The position numbers and the translations under genes are program-made. Positions 31,741 to 42,233 of a DNA stretch of 48,365 nucleotides are shown here, in pieces. The stretch's first letter is position 1, and every line of letters begins with the position of its first letter. Below the pieces are notes generated by a model, which ran no database searches, was not told the DNA's origin, and saw only the letters and a program-made list of their open reading frames with translations. Source of the DNA: JBFMFB01 sp040752115 (GTDB lineage: Bacteria; Pseudomonadota; Gammaproteobacteria; Burkholderiales; Sulfuricellaceae); contig JBFMFB010000018.1 in assembly GCA_040752115.1 (NCBI GenBank), forward strand, positions 1-48,365, written 5' to 3'.

Positions 31741-33549
31741 TCAGGATGCCGGTATCCGCGTTTGTGACGGCATTTTGCTTTCTGCGGGGTTGGCTTTGCA
31801 TTCCCTGAAAACCTTGATGTTGCAACCGCGGCAAACTTCCGGATCAAGCTTGCGGCAGATGGCGCCGATCGCGTTGAATTTTGCCGGGAAGATATTTTCT
31901 TCGCCGACATCCTTGAGGTAGTTCCCTTTCGCCAGCATTTCGCGAACGGCATCCTTCATCCGGTAGAAATACAATCCCCCACCCATCTTTCTGCGCCGCT
32001 TGGCCTCCTGCGCGAGCATTTCGGCGCCCGCGACATCCACGAAATTGATGCCGCTGGCAATGATCAGCACGTGCTTCTGTTGCGGGTCGGCTTCGTCTAT
32101 CCGCTGCAGGAAGCGCTGCACATGATCCACTGCGCCGAAGAAGATGGAGCCGTTGATGCGCACGATTTTCAGTTGCGGGCAGTCCGGCAGACCGCTTTCG
32201 GCGGTGAAGTGGTAGCTGCCTTCCTCCTGATCGGGCATGACGGTCAGGATGGAGGGCTGCGAGGTGCGGTTGAGATAAACCATGAGCGAGAGCACCACGC
32301 CGACGTAAATGGCGAACTCGAGCTCGACAAACAATGTTGCGAGCAAGGTGGTGAACAATACGAAGCTTTCCGGACGGCTGGTTTTGACGATGGAGCGGAT
32401 ATGGTGGAAATCGATCAGGCCCCATGCGACCAGGAACAGGATGCCCGCCATGGCCGGAATAGGCAGATAAGCGGCAAGGGGCGCCACCAGGAGCAGGATC
32501 ACGACCAGGAACAGCGCGGCGAACACTGCGGCCAGCGGTGTTCTTGCGCCTGCGGCGTAATTCAGTCCGCTGCGGTTGAACGAGCCGCTCGATGCGTAGC
32601 CGGAGAAAAAGCTGCCGAGCAGATTGGAGAGCCCCTGCCCGATGAATTCCTGGTTGCCGTCGATGCGCTGCTCCGAGCGCACGGCGATGGCGCGGGCGAT
32701 GGATACCGCTTCGGTCAGCCCCAACATGGCCACGGCGAGCGCGCTGGGTGCGGTTTGACGGATCGCTTCTGGGGAAAAATCGGGCAGCGACAGCGGCGGC
32801 AATCCGGCGGGAAGGGCGCCCACGGTTTTGATGCCGGTGGTTTCTGCGCCGAACAGGTGGTCGAACAGAAGCGCCGCCACGCTGCCGACGATCATGGCGG
32901 CGATCATGTAGGGAATGCGCGGCAGGTAGCGCTTGACCAGGATGCCGGAAGCCAGCGTCGCCACGCCTACCGCGGTGATATAAGGATTGATGTGCCCCCA
33001 CTGCAGGAACAGGTGATAAACCGTTTCGTGGAAGCTGGCGCCGTGGGGGACGTGGATGCCGAAGAAATTTTTCAGCTGGCTGGACGCGATCAGCACTGCC
33101 GCACCGGCAGTAAAGCCGATAACCACGGTATGCGAGATGAAGTTGACCAGCATTCCCATGCGCGCCAAGCCCAGACCGAGCTGAAAGATGCCGGTGAGGA
33201 AGGTGAGGGTCAGCACCAGGCTGATGAACTGCGGACTGCCGGGATCGGCGAGGGGGCTGACGGCGGAAAACACCACAATCGAAATTGCCGTGGTCGGGCC
33301 GGAAACAAGGTGCCAGCTCGAGCCGAACAGGGCGGCGATGATCGCGGGTACCATCGCCGCATACAAGCCATATTCCGGCGGCATGCCGGCGATGGTGGCG
33401 AACGCCACGCCCTGCGGCAGCACGATGATGGCGCCGGTCAGCCCGGCGATGAGATCGGCGCGGGCCGTCTCCCGGGTGGTTGTCGGCCACCAGCGGAGAA
33501 ACGGAAGGATTCGGCTGACCCACGGATTGCGGGCGGAAGGAGCGTGCAC
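31741..33549 (-). CDS. SulP family anion transporter with STAS domain and cysteine-rich tail
   Basis: This 602-residue inner-membrane transporter has the SulP start (RADLIAGLTGAIIVLPQGVAFATIAGMPPEYGLYAAM), about 10-12 hydrophobic segments to residue 430, SYASSGS-type motif (SGYASSGSFNRSGLN), and a cytoplasmic STAS domain at about 445-560 (IVRINGSIFFGAVDHV, GINFVDVAGAEML). SulP proteins move sulfate, bicarbonate or other anions; the carbonic anhydrase gene downstream makes bicarbonate a reasonable guess. After STAS comes a tail with four cysteines spaced C-x7-C-x2-C-x7-C (CRKLDPEVCRGCNIKVFREC), which could bind metal or sense redox. The GTG start is preceded by AGGGA. Confidence 0.92.
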   Translation of the reverse strand: MHAPSARNPWVSRILPFLRWWPTTTRETARADLIAGLTGAIIVLPQGVAFATIAGMPPEYGLYAAMVPAIIAALFGSSWHLVSGPTTAISIVVFSAVSPLADPGSPQFISLVLTLTFLTGIFQLGLGLARMGMLVNFISHTVVIGFTAGAAVLIASSQLKNFFGIHVPHGASFHETVYHLFLQWGHINPYITAVGVATLASGILVKRYLPRIPYMIAAMIVGSVAALLFDHLFGAETTGIKTVGALPAGLPPLSLPDFSPEAIRQTAPSALAVAMLGLTEAVSIARAIAVRSEQRIDGNQEFIGQGLSNLLGSFFSGYASSGSFNRSGLNYAAGARTPLAAVFAALFLVVILLLVAPLAAYLPIPAMAGILFLVAWGLIDFHHIRSIVKTSRPESFVLFTTLLATLFVELEFAIYVGVVLSLMVYLNRTSQPSILTVMPDQEEGSYHFTAESGLPDCPQLKIVRINGSIFFGAVDHVQRFLQRIDEADPQQKHVLIIASGINFVDVAGAEMLAQEAKRRRKMGGGLYFYRMKDAVREMLAKGNYLKDVGEENIFPAKFNAIGAICRKLDPEVCRGCNIKVFRECKANPAESKMPSQTRIPAS

Positions 33550-33655
33550 GGGTATCCCTGGAACTCATTGAGGTTTGGGTATTGTGAAATATTTTTGGCC
33601 GCAAGGAAATTATTATTTACTAATATTCGGCGCGGGGAGAATGAAGGAAGCGTAA

Positions 33656-33696
33656 CAGGGTGTTGAAAAACGTAGCGAGAGGGCGTCAGGCGAGGA
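33656..33696. mobile_element. Left end of a CAGGGTGTTG MITE-like element (truncated copy)
   Basis: CAGGGTGTTGAAAAACGTAG and the next bases (to GGCGTCAGGCGAGG) match the left end of the complete element at 42825 almost base for base, but the rest and the right end are missing. Other repeat sequence (GTTGCGGCGTAG...) and a GTAGGATGGGT palindrome follow directly. It lies upstream of the SulP gene. Confidence 0.75.
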
Positions 33697-33732
33697 AAAC
33701 GCAGTTGCGGCGTAGCCAAAACGCAAGCAGTT

Positions 33733-33818
33733 GTAGGATGGGTGGAGGCGCAAGCCGCAACCCATCATTCAGATGGCCGAATTCCCCGATGGGTTGCGCT
33801 GCGCTCCACCCATCCTAC
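33733..33818. repeat. GTAGGATGGGT palindromic repeat
   Basis: GTAGGATGGGTGGAGGCGCA at 33733 and its imperfect complement TGCGCTGCGCTCCACCCATCCTAC ending 33818 form arms of about 30 bases, with inner pairing GGGTTGCG/CGCAACCC. It is the same general type as the palindromes at 30988 and 47044, with the same GTAGG...CCTAC ends. It belongs to the 496-base non-coding stretch 33550-34045. Confidence 0.8.
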
Positions 33819-34020
33819 TTTTCTTTACCCCTTGCGAGCAATGCAGGGGAGTTGCCCAACAGCCTACAAACCCGGCCAGCCGGGGCATTGCCGGCACCTA
33901 ATCAACCCGCGCGCCGCGCGACGCAGGCAGGTGCTCATGCGATCCTCGATAAATCCCGCGTGGGCCGCACCCGCTTGCTTTCAGCGGGTACGTTATCCGG
34001 CTATAATCCCCACAGATTTC
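33819..34020 (+). promoter_or_regulatory. Non-coding stretch with candidate promoter for PP0621-like/pilSR genes
   Basis: Bases 33819-33990 show no gene I can support. A perfect TATAAT at 34002-34007 has a weak -35 (TTTCAG, 33979-33984) 17 bases upstream, giving a start near 34014. That would serve the PP0621-like gene at 34046 and pilS/pilR behind it. The -10 match is seen; promoter activity is inferred. Confidence 0.5.
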
Positions 34021-34045
34021 CAAATACGCATGGGGGGGAACGGCG

Positions 34046-34270
34046 TTGGTCAAACTACTGCTTCTGGCCGCTGGCGTCTGGCTTATCTACGTCATCCTGA
34101 AAAGATATGGCAGAAGCATCCGGCAGGAAAAGCCCCCGGCCGCGGAAGGGGGCGAAGACATGGTTCGCTGCTCCCAGTGCGGCGTCCATCTGCCGAAAAG
34201 CGAGAGCATACTCAGTCACGGCAAGCATTATTGCAGCGACGAGCACCGCCGGCTGAACCAGCGTCAATGA
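34046..34270 (+). CDS. PP0621 family small membrane protein with zinc-binding motif
   Basis: This 74-residue protein has one N-terminal membrane helix (about residues 2-19), a short basic linker and a C-terminal cysteine motif: CSQCGVHLPKSES, then HGKHYCSDEHR. The CxxCGxHxPxSE...HYCSxEH pattern is typical of the PP0621 family found next to pilS/pilR in betaproteobacteria and probably binds zinc. The function is unknown. The start is taken as TTG 34046, since a G-rich stretch (GGGGGGGA) precedes it and no in-frame ATG is available before the membrane helix. pilS begins 4 bases after its stop, so the three genes look like one transcript. Confidence 0.78.
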   Translation: MVKLLLLAAGVWLIYVILKRYGRSIRQEKPPAAEGGEDMVRCSQCGVHLPKSESILSHGKHYCSDEHRRLNQRQ

Positions 34271-34274
34271 TGTC

Positions 34275-35933
34275 GTGAACTCGCGTTTTTCGGCGATCCC
34301 TATCTTTCCCAAGCTGCGTCGGCTCATCAAGGAAGCGGCAGAAAGTCTGCAGGCTTTCGGGGCGCAGCCCGATCCGCAGCTTGCCCCATACTGGCGATCG
34401 CTGTATTACTTCAACCTTTACCGGCTGACTGTCGCCGGGGTGTTCGTCGCCACTTTCACGCTATTCGGCGCGACCATTTTCGGCACCTCCCATCCCCTCC
34501 TTTTTTATTGGGTCAGCGCTGTTTATGCCTTGTTCAGCCTGGCGTTGATCCTGACCATCAGCGTGCGCTGGCCGCGCTTCGATCTCCAGCTCGGAATCCA
34601 GACCGGCGCCGACATTGTGTTTCTCATCCTGCTGATGTACGGCAGCGGCGGGATCAGAAGCGGCCTGGGGCTGCTGCTGGTGATCGCGCTGGCGGCGGCA
34701 AGCCTGGCCAGTCAAGGGCGGTTGGCGCTGTTTTACGCTGCCTTGGCCAGCATCGGCGTGCTGGTGGAACAAGGTTACGAAATCGTTGCGGATGGAAATC
34801 CTGCCGATTATTTTCAGGCCGGCCTGCTAAGCATGGTTTTCTTCGCTACGGCCGGCCTGGGGCATTTTCTGGCCAGGCGGCTGGTCGCCAGCGAGCGGCT
34901 GGCAAAGCAGAAAAGCGTGGATCTGGAAAACCTGGCGCAGGTGAATCAACTGGTGATCCAGGAGATGCAGGACGGGGTGCTGGTGGTGGACGGCAAGGGC
35001 AGGCTGCGCCAGCACAATGCCCAGGCGGAAAAGCTGCTGGGCAGGTCTCCCGCTTCGTGGGGCGAGTTGCGGCTGAACGATTACGCGCCCAACCTTGCGC
35101 AATGGCTGGAGCGCTGGCGCGACGATCCGGCCGTCAATCCGCCTCCCCTGTTTGCGGAAGAGAGCGGCAAGCAGGTGCGCGTGCGGTTCAGCCCGGTGGG
35201 CGCCGACCCCGCCTTGGGCGCGGTGATTTTTCTGGAGGATTTGAGCCGGCTTCAGATGCAGGCCCAGCAGATGAAGCTGGCGGCGCTGGGGAGGCTGACT
35301 GCCAACATCGCCCACGAAATCCGCAATCCCCTGAGCGCCATCAGCCATGCCACCCAACTGCTGCAGGAAGAAGAGTGGGACGCCACCGAGCAGCGGCTGT
35401 TGCAGATTATCGGCGACAATATCCGTCGGCTCGACCGGATGGTGCAGGATGTGCTGCAGCTCAACCGACGCGACCGCGCCCAGCCCGAAACTATCAAGCC
35501 GGAGATTTTTCTGCGGGGATTCGTCGAGCAGTTCTGCCAGTCGGAAAACATTCCGACATCGGCTGTTTCCCTCGAAATCGACACCGACCGGCCGATCTGC
35601 TTCGACCGTGCGCACCTTTACCAGGTGCTGTGGAACCTGTGCCGCAACGCCTGGCGTCACGGCCGTAAGCAGGATGCGAGCCTGCGGCTGTGCGTCTCGG
35701 ATGCCCACATCGAGAGCGTGGTGCAACTGGACGTGATCGACGACGGCCCGGGCGTGGACAAGGCGCTGCAATCGCAGTTGTTCGAGCCGTTCTTCACCAC
35801 CTTCAGTAGCGGTACCGGCCTGGGCTTGTACATCGCGCGCGAGGTGTGCGAGGCGAACGGCGCCAGCCTGGATTACGTCGAAGTGGCGCCGGGCGGGCAG
35901 TTCAGGATTTGTTGCAAAGGAGCACCATGTTGA
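34275..35933 (+). CDS. pilS: Sensor histidine kinase PilS
   Basis: This 552-residue kinase has about six membrane helices in residues 42-205, a PAS domain (about 220-325), the phosphorylation site LTANIAHEIRNPLSAI with His347, and a catalytic domain with NLCRNAWRHG, DDGPGV and GTGLGLYIAREVCEANG. In Pseudomonas PilS senses pilin in the membrane and controls pilA through PilR. The GTG at 34275 is the only in-frame start before the family's N-terminus. The stop lies 7 bases inside pilR. With pilW at 1978 it supports type IV pili in this organism. Confidence 0.93.
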   Translation: MNSRFSAIPIFPKLRRLIKEAAESLQAFGAQPDPQLAPYWRSLYYFNLYRLTVAGVFVATFTLFGATIFGTSHPLLFYWVSAVYALFSLALILTISVRWPRFDLQLGIQTGADIVFLILLMYGSGGIRSGLGLLLVIALAAASLASQGRLALFYAALASIGVLVEQGYEIVADGNPADYFQAGLLSMVFFATAGLGHFLARRLVASERLAKQKSVDLENLAQVNQLVIQEMQDGVLVVDGKGRLRQHNAQAEKLLGRSPASWGELRLNDYAPNLAQWLERWRDDPAVNPPPLFAEESGKQVRVRFSPVGADPALGAVIFLEDLSRLQMQAQQMKLAALGRLTANIAHEIRNPLSAISHATQLLQEEEWDATEQRLLQIIGDNIRRLDRMVQDVLQLNRRDRAQPETIKPEIFLRGFVEQFCQSENIPTSAVSLEIDTDRPICFDRAHLYQVLWNLCRNAWRHGRKQDASLRLCVSDAHIESVVQLDVIDDGPGVDKALQSQLFEPFFTTFSSGTGLGLYIAREVCEANGASLDYVEVAPGGQFRICCKGAPC

Positions 35934-37300
35934 AACGTTCGCAACGGGGAACGGAGGCCGGGGGCCGGGCTCACGTTGCCCTGATCGTGGATGACGAGGC
36001 GGATATTCTCGAGCTGCTGGAGCTCACCCTGCTGCGCATGGGCCTGGAAGTGGAGCGGGCCATGAGCGTGGCAGAGGCGCTGAAGAAGCTGCAAGGCGGC
36101 AGGAAGTTCGATCTGTGCCTGACCGATATGCGCCTGCCGGACGGAGAGGGGCTGGATATTGTCGGCTACATCGGCGCAAACTGTCCGGATACGCCGGTCG
36201 CCGTCATCACCGCCCACGGCAGCACGGAGAATGCGGTCGCTGCCCTCAAGGCCGGGGCCTTCGACTATCTCGCCAAACCGGTGTCGCTGGAGCAGTTGCG
36301 TGCGGTGGTGAAATCGGCGCTCAATCTGCCCTCATCTCTCGCCACGCCGGCGGAAGCGGAGCACGTGCTGCTCGGCAAGTCGCCAGCCATGTCCCAGGTG
36401 CGGGAGATGATCGAAAAATTGGCGCGCAGCCAGGCGCCGGTGTATGTCACCGGCGAATCGGGCAGCGGCAAGGAGCTGGCGGCGCGGCTGATTCACGAAA
36501 AGGGCGCGCGCCGCGACCGGCCGTTCGTCGCAGTGAACTGCGGCGCGATTCCCGAAAATCTGATGGAAAGCGAATTTTTCGGCTACAAGAAAGGCGCCTT
36601 CACCGGCGCGGAGCAGGACCGCGACGGCTTTTTCCAGGCAGCCGACGGCGGTACTCTGTTTCTGGACGAAGTGGCCGACCTGCCGCTGCAAATGCAAGTT
36701 AAGCTGCTGCGCGCCATCCAGGAGAAGAAGGTGCGCAAGGTGGGCTCTCCCCAAGAGGAAAAGGTGGATGTCCGCATCATCAGCGCCACCCATCACAATC
36801 TCGCCAAGTGCGTCGAAGCCGGCAAGTTCCGCCAGGATCTGTATTATCGGTTGGCGGTGCTGGATATCAGGATGCCGGCGCTGCGCGAAATGCACGAGGA
36901 CATCCCGGCGATCGCGCACGCCGTGCTCGAGCGGCTTGCACGCCAGTCCGGCGCCGCCGCGCCGCCGCTCGACGATGGCGCCGTGCTGGCCTTGCAGCGC
37001 TACGATTTTCCGGGCAATGTGCGGGAGCTGGAGAACATTCTGGAGCGCGCGCTCGCGCTATGCGGCGAAGCGAAAATCCATGAGCAGGACCTGAACCTGA
37101 CTGCGCCCGAAGATGCCGCGCCCGCCGCTCCCGAACCCGGCGCAAAGTGGCCGCTCAACGAATATCTCGACCGGGTGGAGAAGGAAGCGCTGCTGGAGGC
37201 GCTGGAAAAAACCCGCTACAACAAGACCGCCGCGGCGAAGCTGCTGGGGATCACATTCCGGGCGTTGCGGTACCGGTTGGAGAGACTGGGGATAGATTGA
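35927..37300 (+). CDS. pilR: Sigma-54-dependent response regulator PilR
   Basis: This NtrC-type regulator has 457 residues from ATG 35927, which is preceded by AAAGGAG (35917-35922). The receiver has VDDE, phosphoacceptor Asp67 (LCLTDMRLPDG) and Lys117 (YLAKP). The AAA+ domain has Walker A GESGSGKE, the sigma-54 contact loop GAFTGA, and GTLFLDEVADLPLQMQVKLL. The C-terminus has a Fis-type helix-turn-helix (RYNKTAAAKLLGITFRALRY). It would activate pilin transcription from a sigma-54 promoter. It overlaps pilS by 7 bases. Confidence 0.95.
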   Translation: MLKRSQRGTEAGGRAHVALIVDDEADILELLELTLLRMGLEVERAMSVAEALKKLQGGRKFDLCLTDMRLPDGEGLDIVGYIGANCPDTPVAVITAHGSTENAVAALKAGAFDYLAKPVSLEQLRAVVKSALNLPSSLATPAEAEHVLLGKSPAMSQVREMIEKLARSQAPVYVTGESGSGKELAARLIHEKGARRDRPFVAVNCGAIPENLMESEFFGYKKGAFTGAEQDRDGFFQAADGGTLFLDEVADLPLQMQVKLLRAIQEKKVRKVGSPQEEKVDVRIISATHHNLAKCVEAGKFRQDLYYRLAVLDIRMPALREMHEDIPAIAHAVLERLARQSGAAAPPLDDGAVLALQRYDFPGNVRELENILERALALCGEAKIHEQDLNLTAPEDAAPAAPEPGAKWPLNEYLDRVEKEALLEALEKTRYNKTAAAKLLGITFRALRYRLERLGID

Positions 37301-37427
37301 CTCGGTGGATGGTTGCGTGGGTTGCGTGCCCAGGCAGCAGCGAGCCCGATAACTATTAAACCGGCCCTTAAATACGCCGCCATATCTTGGGCAACCAAAA
37401 AATTTATGCCCCGGCGGCAACGCGCTG

Positions 37428-37475
37428 ATAGGGCGCCGCGCCCGCCGCAAAAGTGGCGGCCACGGGCCGCCCTAT
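37428..37475. repeat. ATAGGGCG palindromic repeat, copy 1
   Basis: ATAGGGCGCCGCGCCCGCCG and, after a 7-base loop region, GGCGGCCACGGGCCGCCCTAT form a hairpin of about 20 pairs. The second copy at 42767 shares the ends and most of the stem. It sits in the 241-base gap between pilR and the coiled-coil gene; the rest of that gap shows no gene. Confidence 0.8.
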
Positions 37476-37541
37476 GTCAATCGCGCGTGCGCAGGCAGGT
37501 ATTTTGGGGCCACCTCAATAATGGAATAGGTTCAATGGGCC

Positions 37542-38246
37542 ATGAACTTGACGTTCTGGAAAAAGAAAAAAGCGGCTGAGGAAAACAGCGAGAGTGCCTC
37601 GGACGAGGCCGTCGCCGACGCTTCCGAGGCCGACCAGCCGGCGAAACCGGGGTGGCTTGCGCACCTGAAATCCCGCCTAAAGGCGAGCAAGCTGCTTGCG
37701 CGCAAGAAGCGCACGCCCCCGGAGGAAGAGGGGAGCGAGCCTCTTGCCGAACAGGCCGGCGATGACCATCCTGACATGGAGCCCGTGCTCACGGTCAAAC
37801 GGGGAAAGTGGCGGCCGCTTGCGCTGGCGCTGCTGATCGTGTTGGCTGGCGGCGGTGGTTTTGCCGCAAGGGCATGGCTGTCGCCGCCGCAACCGCAGAA
37901 GACGCATCTGCCGGCGCCTGCGGCGGCGCCGCTGCCCGTAACCGCAATTCCCCGCCCTGCCGCATCATCCAGCCCGGACAAGGCGGAGATCGAAGCGTTG
38001 AAGAAGCGCAACCAGGAAATGCAGGCGCAGATCGAAGTGTTGAAAAAGCAGAATCAGGAAATGCAGGCGCAGGCGGAGGCGGTGAAGAATCAGGGCAAGT
38101 CGGTGCCGCCCGTCACTGCCTCAACTCCTCCAGCCAGAGGAGGCGTGATGACCATCAGCGGCAAGGAAAGCGCCGAAGGGTTGAAAAAGGCGATCGAGGA
38201 AATGAATGCCTCCGACAGCCGAAGTTCGCGAAAGCTTGCGAAGTAG
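37542..38246 (+). CDS. Membrane-anchored coiled-coil protein of unknown function
   Basis: This 234-residue protein matches no family I recognise. Residues 1-90 are highly charged, with alternating acidic (ENSESASDEAVADASEAD) and basic (KARKKR-like) clusters and should be cytoplasmic. A membrane helix spans about 91-112, a Pro/Ala linker runs to about 145, and a coiled coil follows with an imperfect 14-residue tandem repeat (EALKKRNQEMQAQI, EVLKKQNQEMQAQA). The tail ends with GVMTISGKESAEGLKKAIEEMN. One-pass topology with a periplasmic coiled coil suggests a structural or scaffold role, but nothing proves it. The ATG 37542 has a weak ribosome binding site. It converges on the PilZ gene with 18 bases between. 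Confidence 0.72.
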   Translation: MNLTFWKKKKAAEENSESASDEAVADASEADQPAKPGWLAHLKSRLKASKLLARKKRTPPEEEGSEPLAEQAGDDHPDMEPVLTVKRGKWRPLALALLIVLAGGGGFAARAWLSPPQPQKTHLPAPAAAPLPVTAIPRPAASSSPDKAEIEALKKRNQEMQAQIEVLKKQNQEMQAQAEAVKNQGKSVPPVTASTPPARGGVMTISGKESAEGLKKAIEEMNASDSRSSRKLAK

Positions 38247-38264
38247 GCCGCTCGCAGTCGCGCC

Positions 38265-38620
38265 TTACACCGCTCCCAGATAAGCTTCGATCACCATCGC
38301 ATCCTCCTGCCGCGGGCTGAGGAATTCGATGCCGATGACGTAGTATCGCTCCTCGCTCCGGCCGTGGGTGACAGTCGCGACGGCGTTATGCCTGACGATC
38401 CCCTTTGTCTTGATTTCGCGCGAGGCGTGTTCGAGCCTGACGCTGAACTGGAGTTCCACGGCGGTGCCGCTTGCCACCGGCTCGGGATGCAGGATGCCTG
38501 CTCCGCTGGCCGAGAGGTTGATCATTTTTGCTGCGGCAACGGCGCCGCCGGGCAGATGCAGCCTGACGGGAAGGTCAACGGGAAGCCGCTGCCGCCGCCG
38601 CCGTTCTGTCGTTTGGCTGT

Positions 38621-38624
<4 letters not shown>
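38265..38624 (-). CDS. PilZ domain protein (cyclic di-GMP binding)
   Basis: This 119-residue single-domain PilZ protein keeps both ligand motifs: RxxxR within ERRRRQRLPVDL near residues 8-16, and NxSxxG in NLSASGAG near 38-45. The terminal GIEFLSPRQEDA strand is also typical. Binding of cyclic di-GMP is expected. ATG 38624, with AGGA 8-10 bases upstream, is chosen over a frame extension of 39 residues that lies inside glgP. It overlaps the glgP stop by ATGA, so its translation is coupled to glycogen phosphorylase, an unusual partner. Confidence 0.9.
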
Positions 38625-41107
<2,483 letters not shown>

Positions 41108-41174
41108 CGCGGCGATCCTTCCCGGTGAACGCTGATGCCGCAGAATAGCCTGTTCCTGTGTGCGGGTAAAGCCT

Positions 41175-42176
41175 TCAGCTCAGGGCGATGCCGAGGTAGA
41201 GCGCATACAGCGCGCCGTTGACGCCGATATGCCAGACGCGGAGCTGGCCGCGCAGGAGCATGAGCCGCAGCCACAGGGCAGCGACGAGCGTGATGACGAT
41301 GCCGAACAGCACTTCCTTCTGCGGCGCCCAGGGGGTGAGCGTGATGCCGATGGCGGGCAGCAGCGTTCCCTGGAATACCATTGCGCCGGTGATGTTGCCG
41401 AATGCGAGCGTATCCTTGTGGCGGCGGATCCACAGGATGCTGTTGACCTTTTCCGGCAGCTCGGTGGCGATCGGGATGATCATCAGCGACAGCAACAGCG
41501 CGGAAATGCCGAGGAGGTGCGACGCCTCTTCCACACCGTTGATGAAGCCCTTGGCCCCGGCCACCAGCAAACCGAGGCCGAGCGCCAGCTGCAGCAGGAT
41601 CACCGCCATGTTTTCCGGCAGGCCGAGCCGGGCGAGGAACATTTTCTCCCCGGCCTCGGTGGCATGGCCGTCCTTCACCAGATCAGCCGAGGCGCGCAGG
41701 GTGAGCAGGATATAGACGAAATAGACCAGCACCATGCAGATCGCGAGCAGCCCACGAATCATGGGAACGTTGTGCGGCACGAACAGCGCGACGGCGGACA
41801 GGGAGAAGGCGAAGAGGAAGAAATTCAGGTCGCGCCTGAGTCCGGTGCGCTCCGGCGCGAAATGGCCCTGGAGACCGCGTTTTTTCAGCACGGCCAGCGC
41901 CATCAAAAACAGGGACAGGGTGGAGAGCATCAGCGGCGCGCCCAGGATCGCGCCCACGCCGATTTCCTCGTTGACATGGCTATTGGCCGTGCCGGCGAAA
42001 ATCGCCAGGAGCGGCACCATGGTTTCCGGCAGCGCGGTGCCCACCGCGGCGAACAGCGAGCCGGTCACGCCTTCGGAAATCTTCAACTTCTCGCCCAGAT
42101 GCTCCAGGGCATTGGTAAATACCTCGGCGGCCACTAAAATGACGACCAGCATCAAGACGAGTTGGGCAAAAACCAT
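41175..42176 (-). CDS. Sodium/calcium exchanger family (CaCA) membrane protein
   Basis: This 333-residue inner-membrane cation/proton or cation/sodium antiporter has about 10 helices and two inverted alpha-repeats, seen as GTALPETMVPLLAIFAG near residues 47-63 and IPIATELPEKVNSILW in the second half. The ion specificity cannot be read from sequence. The start is ATG 42176 rather than TTG 42206, because the -10 element lies at 42211-42206 and the transcript should begin near 42199, after the TTG. GAAGG lies about 10 bases before the ATG. It is divergent from ampD. Confidence 0.87.
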   Translation of the reverse strand: MVFAQLVLMLVVILVAAEVFTNALEHLGEKLKISEGVTGSLFAAVGTALPETMVPLLAIFAGTANSHVNEEIGVGAILGAPLMLSTLSLFLMALAVLKKRGLQGHFAPERTGLRRDLNFFLFAFSLSAVALFVPHNVPMIRGLLAICMVLVYFVYILLTLRASADLVKDGHATEAGEKMFLARLGLPENMAVILLQLALGLGLLVAGAKGFINGVEEASHLLGISALLLSLMIIPIATELPEKVNSILWIRRHKDTLAFGNITGAMVFQGTLLPAIGITLTPWAPQKEVLFGIVITLVAALWLRLMLLRGQLRVWHIGVNGALYALYLGIALS

Positions 42177-42205
42177 GGCAATGCGCCTTCGAAACAAAAA
42201 CGACA

Positions 42206-42214
42206 ATTATAGCA
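42206..42214 (-). promoter_or_regulatory. Extended -10 promoter of the exchanger gene
   Basis: The minus strand reads TGCTATAAT, a perfect extended -10 (TGnTATAAT). No good -35 is visible, as is common with extended -10 promoters. The expected start near 42199 leaves a leader of about 23 bases to ATG 42176 and excludes the TTG start. Confidence 0.7.
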
Positions 42215-42233
42215 AAACCGTTCGGGCGGGCCT

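Noticed and set aside
42177..42206. TTG start for the exchanger gene at 42206
   Set aside because: The extended -10 overlaps it, so the transcript would begin after this codon.
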